From Bradyrhizobium sp. (GTDB lineage: Bacteria > Pseudomonadota > Alphaproteobacteria > Rhizobiales > Xanthobacteraceae): a stretch of DNA of 64,000 nucleotides. Positions 30,116 to 38,229 of the stretch are shown here, in pieces. How positions within the stretch are numbered: the first letter of the stretch is position 1; each line of letters starts with the position of its first letter. The position numbers and the translations under genes were made by a program. The notes below the pieces were generated by a model. The model saw only the letters and a program-made list of their open reading frames with translations. It searched no databases and had not been told where the DNA came from. The stretch covers positions 1 through 64,000 of the forward strand of contig NZ_SSNA01000169.1 in assembly GCF_004799445.1 (NCBI RefSeq), given 5' to 3'.

Positions 30116-30490
30116 CTAACGCCTGCCGTGTCCACCGCCGCCGGCATGGCCGACGTTGACATGACCGCCACCGCCGCGTCCGCCGCGATAGCCACGGCCG
30201 CCGCCTACATATCCACCGCCGACATATCCACCGCCGCCGTAGTAACCGTCGCCGTAGCCGCAGTCGTTGTAGTAGCAGCTGCCGCCGAGCGCGCCGCCGA
30301 TCACGCCGGACACGATGCCGCCAAGGATCGCCGCGGGAACAGCCGCGTCATTTCGATAGTAAATCTGCTCGACGGAGGCGTGGGGCCCGATTGTTTGCGG
30401 TGCGGCCGGATTGATCGGCGCCGCCGAGGCGGGCGCGAGGCCGAGGAACAGGCCGGCGCCGGCAGTTGCTGCAATTCGAATGAGAGACAT
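30116..30490 (-). CDS. Exported glycine-rich protein of unknown function
   Basis: The 124-residue protein has a signal peptide (1-23, MSLIRIAATAGAGLFLGLAP..) and a short hydrophobic segment AAILGGIVSGVIGGALGG. A low-complexity tail follows, rich in Gly, Tyr and Arg, containing GYYGGGGYVGGGYVGGG and ending HAGGGGHGRR. Such proteins are frequent in Bradyrhizobium and are usually envelope-associated with no assigned role. Confidence 0.6.
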   Translation of the reverse strand: MSLIRIAATAGAGLFLGLAPASAAPINPAAPQTIGPHASVEQIYYRNDAAVPAAILGGIVSGVIGGALGGSCYYNDCGYGDGYYGGGGYVGGGYVGGGRGYRGGRGGGGHVNVGHAGGGGHGRR

Positions 30491-30906
30491 GCGACAATCC
30501 TTGGTTCTGGGGAAACGCCATGATATGGCGCGGGTATTGCGCGACGACCGCTTCGAGGATGTGGTCTCAGAGCTGTTCCTGTACCGTGACCCGCTCCTTG
30601 CGCGGTATCGTCGCGGTTCGGAGCGGAGCTTGCCGCCGATCTGGCCGACCAGTAGCCTATGTCAGATACCGCACATAAAGGCATTGATCTGCGTCAACTT
30701 CCCTGCGCTGAAGGGTCTGTGTCCTGGCTCTCCGAAGACCGGTCCGACATTCCAGTCGAACCCTAGAGAACCGGCGCCAGCACGGGGAATGCTGAGGGCG
30801 TTATTCATCGGGCGCCATGGGGGATGGCATCCGGTATTGCATCAACAGGTTGCTTCGAGCCCGAGCCTGTGAAGCGAGGCCGTTAAATCGTTTGATCTTG
30901 ATCGTA
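30491..30906. other. 416-bp gap holding a FixK/FNR-like site and no confident gene
   Basis: The gap lies between the glycine-rich gene and the lipoyl-like gene. I see one FNR-type palindrome at 30684 (listed separately) and a 35-residue frame (about 30659-30766) with weak coding character. Nothing else stands out. Confidence 0.5.
30684..30697. promoter_or_regulatory. FixK/FNR-type box TTGATCTGCGTCAA
   Basis: TTGA-N6-TCAA is the consensus palindrome of FixK2/FNR proteins, which govern low-oxygen genes in Bradyrhizobium. The nearest start codon on a suitable strand (30490, minus) is about 190 bases away, so the link to that gene is uncertain. Confidence 0.4.
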
Positions 30907-31143
30907 TCAGACCTGATCAATCACACCGAGCACGGTTCCCGGCTCGACGGTCTGGCCATCTTTCATCAACACCTTGGACAACACCCCGGTTGCAGGCGCT
31001 CGAACTTCATGCGTCACACCATCGGCAAAAATTTCGACCAACGGCTCTTGCACGGTAACGGGATCGCCCACTCGCTTGAACCACCGCCCAATCGACAATG
31101 TGGTGCCAGCGCCCGCAGTCGTTGGGACTTTTATTTCCGCCAT
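30907..31143 (-). CDS. Stand-alone lipoyl/biotinyl-like domain lacking the attachment lysine
   Basis: The 78-residue protein is one flattened beta-barrel of the lipoyl-domain type: MAEIKVPTTAGAGTT, then VGDPVTVQEPLVEIFADGVTHEVRAPATGVLSKVLMKDG, then VEPGTVLGVI. In E2 subunits the tip reads ETDK(V/A) with the lipoylated Lys. Here the tip is FADGV, with glycine (G42) where the lysine belongs. It therefore cannot be lipoylated or biotinylated in the normal way. It follows the solute-binding protein by 41 bases on the same strand. No oxo-acid dehydrogenase subunits are nearby. Confidence 0.75.
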   Translation of the reverse strand: MAEIKVPTTAGAGTTLSIGRWFKRVGDPVTVQEPLVEIFADGVTHEVRAPATGVLSKVLMKDGQTVEPGTVLGVIDQV

Positions 31144-31184
31144 CGCACTGATCCTAAGGTTCTAGTGGGCAATTCTGCAGCGCC

Positions 31185-32063
31185 TCAGATGTTGAGTTCG
31201 ACCGGCACGTCTTCCGGCTTCACGCCAGCAAGCGTCAGCCCCTTGACGAACCATTCGCGCATCTGCCCGATGCCGCGGTTGTAGTCGACCCACACCGACA
31301 GGAAATCGCGCCAGCGCTTGTCCTGTTCGCGCCGCACCGCCATGCTGGAGGGAATCGCGACCGAGGGCGATTGCAAAATCTTGTAGCTGCCGAGGTTCGG
31401 ATTCTTGGCGATCGCCGTCAGGCCCAGCACCAGCGCGTTGACCACGCAATCGACCCGTCCGGCCGACATCTCGAGCATCACCTCGTCGCGCGACTTCATC
31501 GACTTGATCGTCGCATTCGGCGCGAAGCGGCGGGCAACCGTCTCGTTGGCTGAGCCGACATCGACCGCAATCCTGACCTCGGGCTTGCTGATGTCCGCCC
31601 AGGTTCTGGCTTCCAGTCCCTTCCTGAGCATGGCGCCGAACGGATGCGGAAATACGGTCGCGGTGAAATCAACGACCAGCGCCCGCTGCGGGGTCGGATT
31701 GAGGGCAAAGCCGAGATCGATCTTGTTGGATTGCAGGTCGAGGATCGAGTTTCCGTAGGTCGATTCGATGTATTCGAGCTTGACGTCGAGAAGCTTGGCA
31801 ATGTCGTTGGCCATCTCGATCGAGAAGCCGGACCAGGTCCCGGTGGCGAGATCCTTGTTGAAATAGGGCAGCTCTCCCGGCAGCACCGCGATGCGTAGCA
31901 CCTTGTTGGCGCGGATGCGGTCGAGCGTGTTGTCCGCGCTCGCCTGCGCCGATGCCGGGCTCAGGAGGGCGGATGCCAGCGCCGCGCCACTGCCAACCGC
32001 CAAGGCGTAGCGCAGCGCTTCGCGGCGATCCCCAGAAATCTTGCTGTCGTCCGATGTGGTCAC
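31185..32063 (-). CDS. Family 3 amino-acid-type solute-binding protein
   Basis: The 292-residue protein has a possible Tat/Sec signal (about residues 13-40, RREALRYALAVGSGAALASALLSP) and the periplasmic-binding family 3 pattern: KVLRIAVLPGELPYFNKD near 52, WSGFSIEMANDIAKLL, DFTATVFPHPFGAML, and DVGSANETVARRF. It would bind a polar amino acid or similar. AGGAGG six bases before the GTG at 32063 favours this start over the earlier one at 32078. The only permease nearby is at 28746 on the other strand. Confidence 0.86.
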   Translation of the reverse strand: MTTSDDSKISGDRREALRYALAVGSGAALASALLSPASAQASADNTLDRIRANKVLRIAVLPGELPYFNKDLATGTWSGFSIEMANDIAKLLDVKLEYIESTYGNSILDLQSNKIDLGFALNPTPQRALVVDFTATVFPHPFGAMLRKGLEARTWADISKPEVRIAVDVGSANETVARRFAPNATIKSMKSRDEVMLEMSAGRVDCVVNALVLGLTAIAKNPNLGSYKILQSPSVAIPSSMAVRREQDKRWRDFLSVWVDYNRGIGQMREWFVKGLTLAGVKPEDVPVELNI

Positions 32064-32256
32064 GCGGTCCTCCTGCACCCATTCGACCGAGCCTAGCGCG
32101 CGTGCCGCGACGCAGCAATAGCATCAGGGTATCCCGGCCACGGATGCGCGCGCGGAGCTTTTTTCGATCCCGCGGTAACAACCGCGATCCCGGATCGTCC
32201 CTACCACAGGGATAGGCCGCTTGAGAGAGCCGGGGATACAAGAGGGAAGACCATCC

Positions 32257-32487
32257 ATGAACGTCAGCACCCGCATCGTGCCTGGTATTTCGGCTGCCGC
32301 ACTTTGGCTCAGCCTGGCGATCGCTCCGGCCGCCTTCGCCCAGGATCCCATGTCGCAGGACATCGACTTTAGGAACGGTCTGTCCAGGGACATTGGCGTG
32401 AAGAGGGACACAGTGTCCAGGGCCCCAGTTTCCAAGGACCCTGCGAAGAAAGACGACGGGACAAGGAAGCACGATGTACCGAAGTAG
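32257..32487 (+). CDS. Small exported protein of unknown function
   Basis: The 76-residue protein has a clear signal peptide (MNVSTRIVPGISAAALWLSL..AFAQ, about 28 residues) and a short charged mature part rich in D, K, R and S (KRDTVSRAPVSKDPAKKDD). AGAGGGA is about nine bases upstream. It is not a lipoprotein (no lipobox). It lies between the binding-protein gene and the LysR remnant, and no partner is apparent. Confidence 0.55.
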   Translation: MNVSTRIVPGISAAALWLSLAIAPAAFAQDPMSQDIDFRNGLSRDIGVKRDTVSRAPVSKDPAKKDDGTRKHDVPK

Positions 32488-32553
32488 GGCGGCGCGGGCA
32501 AATCGTTCCGGGCGATTGCTGGCGGCAATCAAGGCGGCTTCATTCTCGCGATA

Positions 32554-32718
32554 CTAATTTACCCTTCGGCGCTTTCCGCGTGTCGATGATTTGGTGAGTT
32601 GCTCCGCGCAAACTTCCCGAACGCATCCGCGCAGCCAGCGATGAGCCGGATCGGCATCCAGCCGCGGGTGCCAGAGCAGCGAAATCGTGACCTCCGGTGT
32701 GGCGACCGGAAGCGGAAA
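32554..32718 (-). pseudogene. Remnant of a LysR-family regulator (C-terminal 54 residues)
   Basis: The minus-strand frame ending at TAG 32554 reads VATPEVTISLLWHPRLDADPAH in part, followed by RWLRGCVREVCAEQL. This is the characteristic C-terminus of a LysR effector domain, with WHPRLDADPAHRWLR as the usual family ending. An in-frame stop lies immediately upstream of about 32718, and no helix-turn-helix or start codon remains in the window. It is a decayed end-fragment. The remaining bases 32488-32900 hold nothing else I can support. Confidence 0.7.
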
Positions 32719-32900
32719 TCAGCGGATGCTCTGCATGCCCGATTGATATCGAGAGATGAATCCTTGCTCCAACACTCGCGTGCACTTTAGCGCAGAAATG
32801 AGCAAGACAGGACAAAGCTACTCCTCAAGACCCCCCGCGAGCGCCGCACCGCCCGCGCCGGGGGTGGTGTTAGACGGAGCATCAAGCCGGCCGGGTCAGG

Positions 32901-33161
32901 TCAGTCAGCCCGGCTTGCGGACCTGCTTGTCTCTTCTGCAAGCCAGCTTTCAATTTCCGACGGCCCGACAATTCTTTTCGGCGCATGGGGATTTAGCGTT
33001 CCCGCACTGACTTCGGCGCCTGCCGCGATCCTGGCCGCCGCAAACTGTTTGGCCTCGGCCTCGCTGGCAAAGGTCCGGGAGCGACGAGCGTAATGTCCGG
33101 TCTTCTTTTGCTGCGGAATATGGATTGAAACGAACCAGGTATGCGGATTTTTTTTGATCAC
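32901..33161 (-). CDS. Small conserved hypothetical protein
   Basis: The 86-residue protein (start GTG 33161) reads HTWFVSIHIPQQKKTGHYARRSRTFASEAEAKQFAAARI in outline, followed by AGTLNPHAPKRIVGPSEIESWL. The pattern of an N-terminal basic beta region, a TFxSEAEAKQFA helix and an AGTLNPHxPKR segment recurs in small Bradyrhizobium hypothetical proteins as I recall them. It is monocistronic and positioned opposite the metal exporter's 3' end. No function is known. Confidence 0.6.
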   Translation of the reverse strand: MIKKNPHTWFVSIHIPQQKKTGHYARRSRTFASEAEAKQFAAARIAAGAEVSAGTLNPHAPKRIVGPSEIESWLAEETSRSASRAD

Positions 33162-33308
33162 GACGGGCTGGGGGCCTTTGCCAATATTGGTCGTGAGGTT
33201 TGTCGCGGTGGCTCGGCTCCCGGTTCATATTCATATCAAGGGGTCACGCCATCGGTCAGCAGCAACAATGGCGCGAGTTGCTTGTCGCCGGCGATGAGCG
33301 CGGCCAGA

Positions 33309-34421
33309 CTAGAAGCAGGTCACCCGCTCGGCGGCGAGATAGCCGAACAGCAGGCCGACACCGAACAGCAGCACCAGTCCCGCCGCGCCGAATTCCACGC
33401 CGCGCATGAACAGCGCGCCGCCGCCCTCCTTTGTGCCGCTCAGGCGGCGAGCGAGATCCTTGGCCGACACCGCGATGACGGCAATGGCCGCCACCGTGAT
33501 CGCGGTGCCAAGCCCCATCACGAAGGTCGCGGCGACACCGGCCCAGAACAGCCCCTGCGCCAGCGCGAATACCAGCACCAGGATGGCGCCCGAACAGGGC
33601 CGCAAACCCACCGCGAAAATCGCGCCAAACCCTCGCCGCCAGCCGCCGGGGCCGGCCAGCTCGCGGGGAACCGGGCCGTGGGAGTGGCCGCAATGCTCGT
33701 CATGGTCATGGGCGAGATGCGCGACCTCGGCGTGAGCAGGGGCATGTTCGTGGTGATGATGGTGGTGTCCGTGGCCCGCATGATCATGGGACGCGGCCGC
33801 CGCCCTCGCGAGCGCCGGCCGTTGCACCTGCAGCGCCCGCATAAAACCGCCGCCCTTGGTCCAGACCAGCCGGGCGCCGAACGCCGCGATCAGGGCGTAA
33901 CTGACGATCTCGATGGTCCGTTCGGCTCCGCACATGGTCCTGGCGGTGGCGTTGAGCAGCCAAGCGCAAACCCCGACCATCACCACGGCGACCAGCGACT
34001 GCAGCAATGCGGAAGCGAACGACAGCACGACGCCGCGCCGCGCGGTTTCCTGGTTGGCGACCAGATAGGACGAGATCACCGCCTTGCCGTGACCGGGGCC
34101 AGCGGCGTGAAAAATGCCGTAGGCAAAGGAAATCCCAAGCAGCGTCCAGACCGCATGGCCGTCGGACTTGGCGGCGCGAATCGTCGCGGACATCTCGCGG
34201 TAGAATTCCGATTGTTTTGACAGCAGCCAACCGACGACGCCGCCCACCTGCGGCTCGGCGCCGCTGGCGCGCGAACCGCCGAACGGCGTCTGCGCCATCA
34301 GGGCGTGGACGGCACCGTCGAGCATGAGAACGGCCGTCAGGGCCAAAACCCAGATCGCCGGTCCATGCGCGATATCTTGCCAGGATGCTTGTCGGGATTT
34401 CCGACGGAATTTCAACTTCAC
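33309..34421 (-). CDS. NicO/RcnA-type nickel/cobalt (metal) exporter
   Basis: The 370-residue membrane protein has about six to seven membrane segments. It has the NicO hallmark HAAGPGHGKAVISSYL near residue 105 and a cytosolic His-rich loop (HDHAGHGHHHHHHEHAPAHAE..HDHDEHCGHSHG, about residues 210-250). A second conserved block is GFGAIFAVGLRPCSGAILVLVFALAQGL. RcnA exports Ni and Co. Related NicO members with DUF1007 neighbours may transport other divalent metals. Its start overlaps the stop of the DUF1007 gene by four bases (ATGA). Confidence 0.9.
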   Translation of the reverse strand: MKLKFRRKSRQASWQDIAHGPAIWVLALTAVLMLDGAVHALMAQTPFGGSRASGAEPQVGGVVGWLLSKQSEFYREMSATIRAAKSDGHAVWTLLGISFAYGIFHAAGPGHGKAVISSYLVANQETARRGVVLSFASALLQSLVAVVMVGVCAWLLNATARTMCGAERTIEIVSYALIAAFGARLVWTKGGGFMRALQVQRPALARAAAASHDHAGHGHHHHHHEHAPAHAEVAHLAHDHDEHCGHSHGPVPRELAGPGGWRRGFGAIFAVGLRPCSGAILVLVFALAQGLFWAGVAATFVMGLGTAITVAAIAVIAVSAKDLARRLSGTKEGGGALFMRGVEFGAAGLVLLFGVGLLFGYLAAERVTCF

Positions 34422-35065
34422 GGGCAGGTCACCGTGATCTTGTTGGCGAACATCGCCCCGAAGTTTGAATTGTCGCCGTTCGTGAAGGTCTGCTCGCCCA
34501 GCGCCTGGGCGTTGACGGTGCCGTCGTTCGGCCGCTGGAAGTTCACCTGACAGGTGGCGGGAGCGCCGACCAGCCTGACCGGGTCCTTGTCGGCGAACTT
34601 GAAGTCGACAAAGAACGAGGGATCGAACACCTCCAGCGCCAGCTCCTTCGGTTTCACGGGCGTCTTCAGCGGCAGCGTGAAATGCAGAATGAGCAAACCA
34701 TCCTTGACCTCAAGGAAGTAATCGACCGGCTCCTGGAATTTCTCCTTCTTGCCGTCGGCCCTGGCGAAGGTGAAGAAGCCGAATTCCTTGAGCGATTCGA
34801 CATTGGTCTGCGCCAGCGGCCCGAGCTCCTCGCGGCTGTAGACGCCCTGGGTCTTGGTCTCGATGCCCTGCAACGCATAGGTCGAGAACATATCGTCGAA
34901 GGTCCAGGCGTGACGCACGCCGGATATCGAGCCGTCCGGGACATAGATCAGCTCGCTGCTTGCCGTGATCCAGACATGCGGATGCGCCTCTGCCACCCCT
35001 GCCCCGAGCGCCAGCGCGCCGGCCGACAGCAGCAAACCCAGCACGCGGCGGATCGCCTTGCCCAC
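34418..35065 (-). CDS. DUF1007-family exported protein
   Basis: The 215-residue protein has a signal peptide (about 1-24, GKAIRRVLGLLLSAGALALGAGVAEA) followed by HPHVWITASSELIYVPDG, the typical DUF1007 opening with potential metal-binding histidines. Two Cys occur near the C-terminus (ATCQVNF, TVTCP). The chosen GTG at 35065 begins one base after the M3 peptidase stop codon, implying translational coupling, and the stop overlaps the exporter start. DUF1007 proteins sit beside NicO-type exporters and probably act as periplasmic metal-binding partners. Confidence 0.88.
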   Translation of the reverse strand: MGKAIRRVLGLLLSAGALALGAGVAEAHPHVWITASSELIYVPDGSISGVRHAWTFDDMFSTYALQGIETKTQGVYSREELGPLAQTNVESLKEFGFFTFARADGKKEKFQEPVDYFLEVKDGLLILHFTLPLKTPVKPKELALEVFDPSFFVDFKFADKDPVRLVGAPATCQVNFQRPNDGTVNAQALGEQTFTNGDNSNFGAMFANKITVTCP

Positions 35066-35066
35066 G

Positions 35067-37157
35067 TCAGGCGGCCTCGGGTGTATCGAGGAGGCCGCGG
35101 CGGCGCAGCAGGGCGTCCGGCTCCGGCTCCCGGCCGCGGAACGCGACATAGGCGTTTTCCGGATCGCGCGAGCCGCCCGAGGCATAGATGTCGTCGTGCA
35201 GGCGCTTGGCGGTCGCCGGATCGAAAATGTCGCCGGCCTCCTCAAAGGCGCCGAACGCGTCGGCATCCATCACCTCGGACCACATGTAGCTGTAATAACC
35301 CGAGGCATAGTGATCGCCGGCGAAAATATGGCCGAATTGCTGGGGCCGGTGCCGCAGCGAGATCTCCGCAGGCATCCCGATTTTCTCAAGCTCACTGCGC
35401 TCGAACGCCCGCACATCCCGGGTCGCCGAAGCCGGCTGGGTGTGGAATTCGAGGTCGATCAGCGCCGAGGCGACGAATTCCACCGTGGCAAAGCCCTGAT
35501 TGAATTTGCGCGCGGCGAGGAAGCGCTTCAACAGGTCGTCCGGCAGCGGCTCGCCGGTCTGGTAATGCCGGGCGAATTGCCGCAGCACCTGCGGCTGTTC
35601 CTGCCAGTGCTCGTAAAGCTGCGAGGGCAGTTCGACGAAATCGGTGAACACGCTGGTGCCGGACAGCGACGGGTAGGTCACGTCCGACAGCATTCCGTGC
35701 AGGCCGTGGCCGAATTCGTGGAACAAGGTGCGCGCGTCATCCGGCGACAGCAGCGAAGGCTCGCCGTCCGCCCCCTTCGAGAAGTTGCAGACATTGATGA
35801 TCTGGGGGGCGATGTCGCCATCGAGTTTTTGCTGGTCGCGCAGCGATGTCATCCAGGCGCCGGAGCGCTTCGACGGCCGGGCGAAGTAGTCGCCGTAGAA
35901 CAGCGCCTTGTGGCGGCCGGCGCTATCCTTGACCTCCCAGACCCGCACGTCCGGATGCCAGACCGGAACATCCTTCCGCTCGGAGAAGCTGAGACCGAAC
36001 AGGCGGCTGGCGCAGTCGAAAGCGGCCTCGATCATGTGGTCGAGCGCCAGATAGGGCTTGATCGCGGCATCGTCGAAATTGGCGCGGCGCTGCCTGAGCT
36101 TCTCGGCGTAGTAGCGCCAGTCCCATGGCGCCAGCGCGAAATTGCCGCCCTCCTCGGCCACCAGCGCCTGCAGGGCGTCGCGATCGGCCAGCGCGCGGGC
36201 CCGCGCCGGCTTCCAGACCCGCTCCAGCAGGCTGCGCACGGCTTGCGGCGTCTTGGCCATCGAGTCCTCCAGCCGATAGGCGGCGAAGGTCGGATAGCCC
36301 AGCAGCCTGGCGCTCTCCTCGCGCAGTTCCAGGATCTCGACAATGCTCTCGGTGTTGTCGTTGGCGTTGCCGTTGTCGCCACGCGCGATGAACGCCTTGT
36401 AGACCTTCTCGCGCAGCTCGCGGCGGCCGGAGGTCTTCAGGAACGGTTCGACCGAGGACCGCGACAGCGTCACGATCGCCTTGCCGGTCATGCCGCGCTC
36501 ATCGGCGGCGGATTTCGCGGCGGCGACGAAGCTGTCGGAAAGGCCGTCGCGATCGGCCTCGCCGAGTTCCATGAACCAGTCCTGTTCGTCGCCGAGCAGA
36601 TGGTGGCTGAAGGTCGTGCCGAGGCGGGCCAGCCGCTCGTTGATCTCGGCCATCCGCGTCTTGGCCGCCTCGTCGAGCCCGGCGCCGGCGCGGTGGAAAC
36701 GCGTATAGGTGCGCTCCAGGAGCCGCATCTGCTCGCCCGTCAGCCCGAGGCTGGCGCGGTTGTCGCGCAGCAGCGCAATGCGGCCGAACAGCACCGCGTT
36801 CATCATGATCGGGTTCCTGTGCCGCGCCATCCTGAGCGACACCTCCTTGTCGATCTCGAGCAGCGCCGGATTGGAATGCGCCGACACCAGGTCGTAGAAC
36901 ACGGCCGAGACCCTGGACAGCAGCTTGCCCGAGCGCTCCAGCGCGGTGATGGTGTTGGCAAAGTCCGGCGCGGAGGGATCATGCTCGATCGCGGCGATTT
37001 CGGCGGCATGATCGGCGAACGCCTGCTCGAAGGCGGGGAGGAAATGCTCCGGCGCGATGTCAGCGAATGGCGGCGTCTCGAACGGCGTCTGCCACGGCCG
37101 CAGCAGCGGGTTTGCCTGAGCTTGCGCGGTGGCCGTGATTTCATGGGTTTCTGACAT
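35067..37157 (-). CDS. M3-family metallopeptidase (oligopeptidase A / peptidyl-dipeptidase Dcp type)
   Basis: The 696-residue protein is a thimet-type peptidase. It has an N-terminal LLRPWQTPFETPPFADIAPEHFLPAF and the zinc motif LFHEFGHGLHGML near residue 480 (HExxH form HEFGH). The downstream catalytic block is YYSYMWSEVMDADAFGAFEEAG with a Tyr/His relay, ending with DPENAYVAFRGREPEPDALLRRRGL. It trims oligopeptides in the cytosol or periplasm, and no signal peptide is visible, so it is probably cytosolic. It heads an operon with the DUF1007 and metal-exporter genes. Confidence 0.93.
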   Translation of the reverse strand: MSETHEITATAQAQANPLLRPWQTPFETPPFADIAPEHFLPAFEQAFADHAAEIAAIEHDPSAPDFANTITALERSGKLLSRVSAVFYDLVSAHSNPALLEIDKEVSLRMARHRNPIMMNAVLFGRIALLRDNRASLGLTGEQMRLLERTYTRFHRAGAGLDEAAKTRMAEINERLARLGTTFSHHLLGDEQDWFMELGEADRDGLSDSFVAAAKSAADERGMTGKAIVTLSRSSVEPFLKTSGRRELREKVYKAFIARGDNGNANDNTESIVEILELREESARLLGYPTFAAYRLEDSMAKTPQAVRSLLERVWKPARARALADRDALQALVAEEGGNFALAPWDWRYYAEKLRQRRANFDDAAIKPYLALDHMIEAAFDCASRLFGLSFSERKDVPVWHPDVRVWEVKDSAGRHKALFYGDYFARPSKRSGAWMTSLRDQQKLDGDIAPQIINVCNFSKGADGEPSLLSPDDARTLFHEFGHGLHGMLSDVTYPSLSGTSVFTDFVELPSQLYEHWQEQPQVLRQFARHYQTGEPLPDDLLKRFLAARKFNQGFATVEFVASALIDLEFHTQPASATRDVRAFERSELEKIGMPAEISLRHRPQQFGHIFAGDHYASGYYSYMWSEVMDADAFGAFEEAGDIFDPATAKRLHDDIYASGGSRDPENAYVAFRGREPEPDALLRRRGLLDTPEAA

Positions 37158-37286
37158 ACCAATTCCCGTTTGCGTCCCAAATTGATTGGCGAAGCTATAT
37201 CACGCGATCGGGCTTTTTTGGGCCTTTTGCGCTTGATAGCGTCGGCCTTTTCATAGAGATTGCGGCCCTTAAACAGGATCCAGACC

Positions 37287-37547
37287 ATGAGTTCGCAAGC
37301 CTCCCCGACCAGGGCCCGCCAGATCGTCTGGCCCAGCGTCATCACCATCATCAGTGCGGCGATCCTGATCGGCGCCGAGGTGTTTGGCGCGGCCTTCGCC
37401 GGTGGTTGGGCGCTGGCGATCCTGTTCGGTCTCGACGACACCGGCGCGCATATCCTGCAGGCGGTGCTGTTCGCGATCGGCGTCTTCATCATGGCCGCGT
37501 TCATCCGCGCCGCACAGCGCGTCGAGCCGTTCACACGCCGCGCTTAA
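37287..37547 (+). CDS. Small membrane protein with two transmembrane segments
   Basis: The 86-residue protein has two hydrophobic helices (about WPSVITIISAAILIGAEVFGAAF and ILQAVLFAIGVFIMAAFI) and charged ends. The ATG at 37287 follows AGGAT. It is divergent from the M3 peptidase and has no recognised domain. Rhizobial hypothetical membrane proteins of this form are common. Confidence 0.62.
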   Translation: MSSQASPTRARQIVWPSVITIISAAILIGAEVFGAAFAGGWALAILFGLDDTGAHILQAVLFAIGVFIMAAFIRAAQRVEPFTRRA

Positions 37548-37704
37548 GTCGGCTGCGCGACGGAGTCGCGCGGCGCTTCCCGTCAAATCCTTACGCATCG
37601 TTAAAGAAACTTAACGCCTGTTCATTTTCAGCGCCGCTTTCGCGCGCCGGGCGCGGCGACGTAAGCACGCGTTAGGGAAATTTCTCCTCAGCCTAAAAAA
37701 ATTG

Positions 37705-37733
37705 TTGCGAAGCAGACTCAAAACCCTTATGTG
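37705..37733 (+). promoter_or_regulatory. Sigma-70 promoter of the ornithine decarboxylase leader
   Basis: TTGCGA (37705-37710) and TATGTG (37728-37733) are spaced by 17 bases. Transcription would begin near 37740 and give an unusually long leader of about 490 bases ahead of the decarboxylase gene. An overlapping TTGTTG-N19-TTATGT reading is weaker. Confidence 0.5.
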
Positions 37734-37739
37734 CAGAAT

Positions 37740-38229
37740 TGCCCAATTTCGCACGTGCCTGTGGTCGTGTGTCAGTCGGTAGGTATCCGGACAAGAGGCC
37801 GGACAGCCGCCAAGGGATGAAGAACCGAGGGTCGCTCAAGTCAGAGACTTCGTAAGTCGAAGACTTGATAGGCCAGCATCTCTCTCAAGAGATGCCGTTG
37901 AAGGTCTCTTCGCTCCTTGCAACCGTGACTGGCAGCCGGAGGCGAACCGGCGCACCTCGTTCTCAACGGGGGACGCGACTTAAAGCAACGACGGATCGGG
38001 CTTTTTTGGTCTCTGCCGGCTTTCCACCAGCCGGCGCGAATACCGAAGAGGCTTGTCCTTCATTGCCAGGTGTGCGGGCGGGATCATTCCCAACCAATCC
38101 ACGGCAGCACAATTCGGTTTGAGTTTCCTGGTCTCGTCGCGCCTCCATCGCGCAACGTGGCCGGAGCGCTCTTATCCGAGATCATTTTTGAACGTGTCCC
38201 GTCGCTGGGCCGTTTGGGAGGGTGCTACT
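37740..38229 (+). ncRNA. Structured 5' leader of ornithine decarboxylase, probable speF RNA element
   Basis: The 490-base untranslated stretch has several nested hairpins. One is CAAGTC..GACTTG enclosing CTTCG/CGAAG near 37840-37870. A second is CATCTC-TCTCAA-GAGATG near 37878-37895. A third is CCTCGTT-CTC-AACGGGG near 37956-37973. A T run (GGGCTTTTTTGG, 37997-38008) follows without an obvious stem. A conserved RNA called speF upstream of ornithine decarboxylase in Alphaproteobacteria is described in Rfam (RF00518), and position and gene context fit. A small frame MKNRGSLKSETS near 37816 and a longer frame 37892-38122 are possible leader peptides but are not supported by a clear ribosome-binding site. 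Confidence 0.65.

Noticed and set aside
34965..37154. 729-codon plus-strand frame opposite the M3 peptidase
   Set aside because: Entirely antisense to a gene with a clear HEFGH motif. The translation is Arg/Gly/Ala-rich low complexity.
37997..38008. T run GGGCTTTTTTGG as a terminator in the ODC leader
   Set aside because: No strong complementary stem precedes it. Kept only as part of the leader, since attenuation could need an alternative fold.
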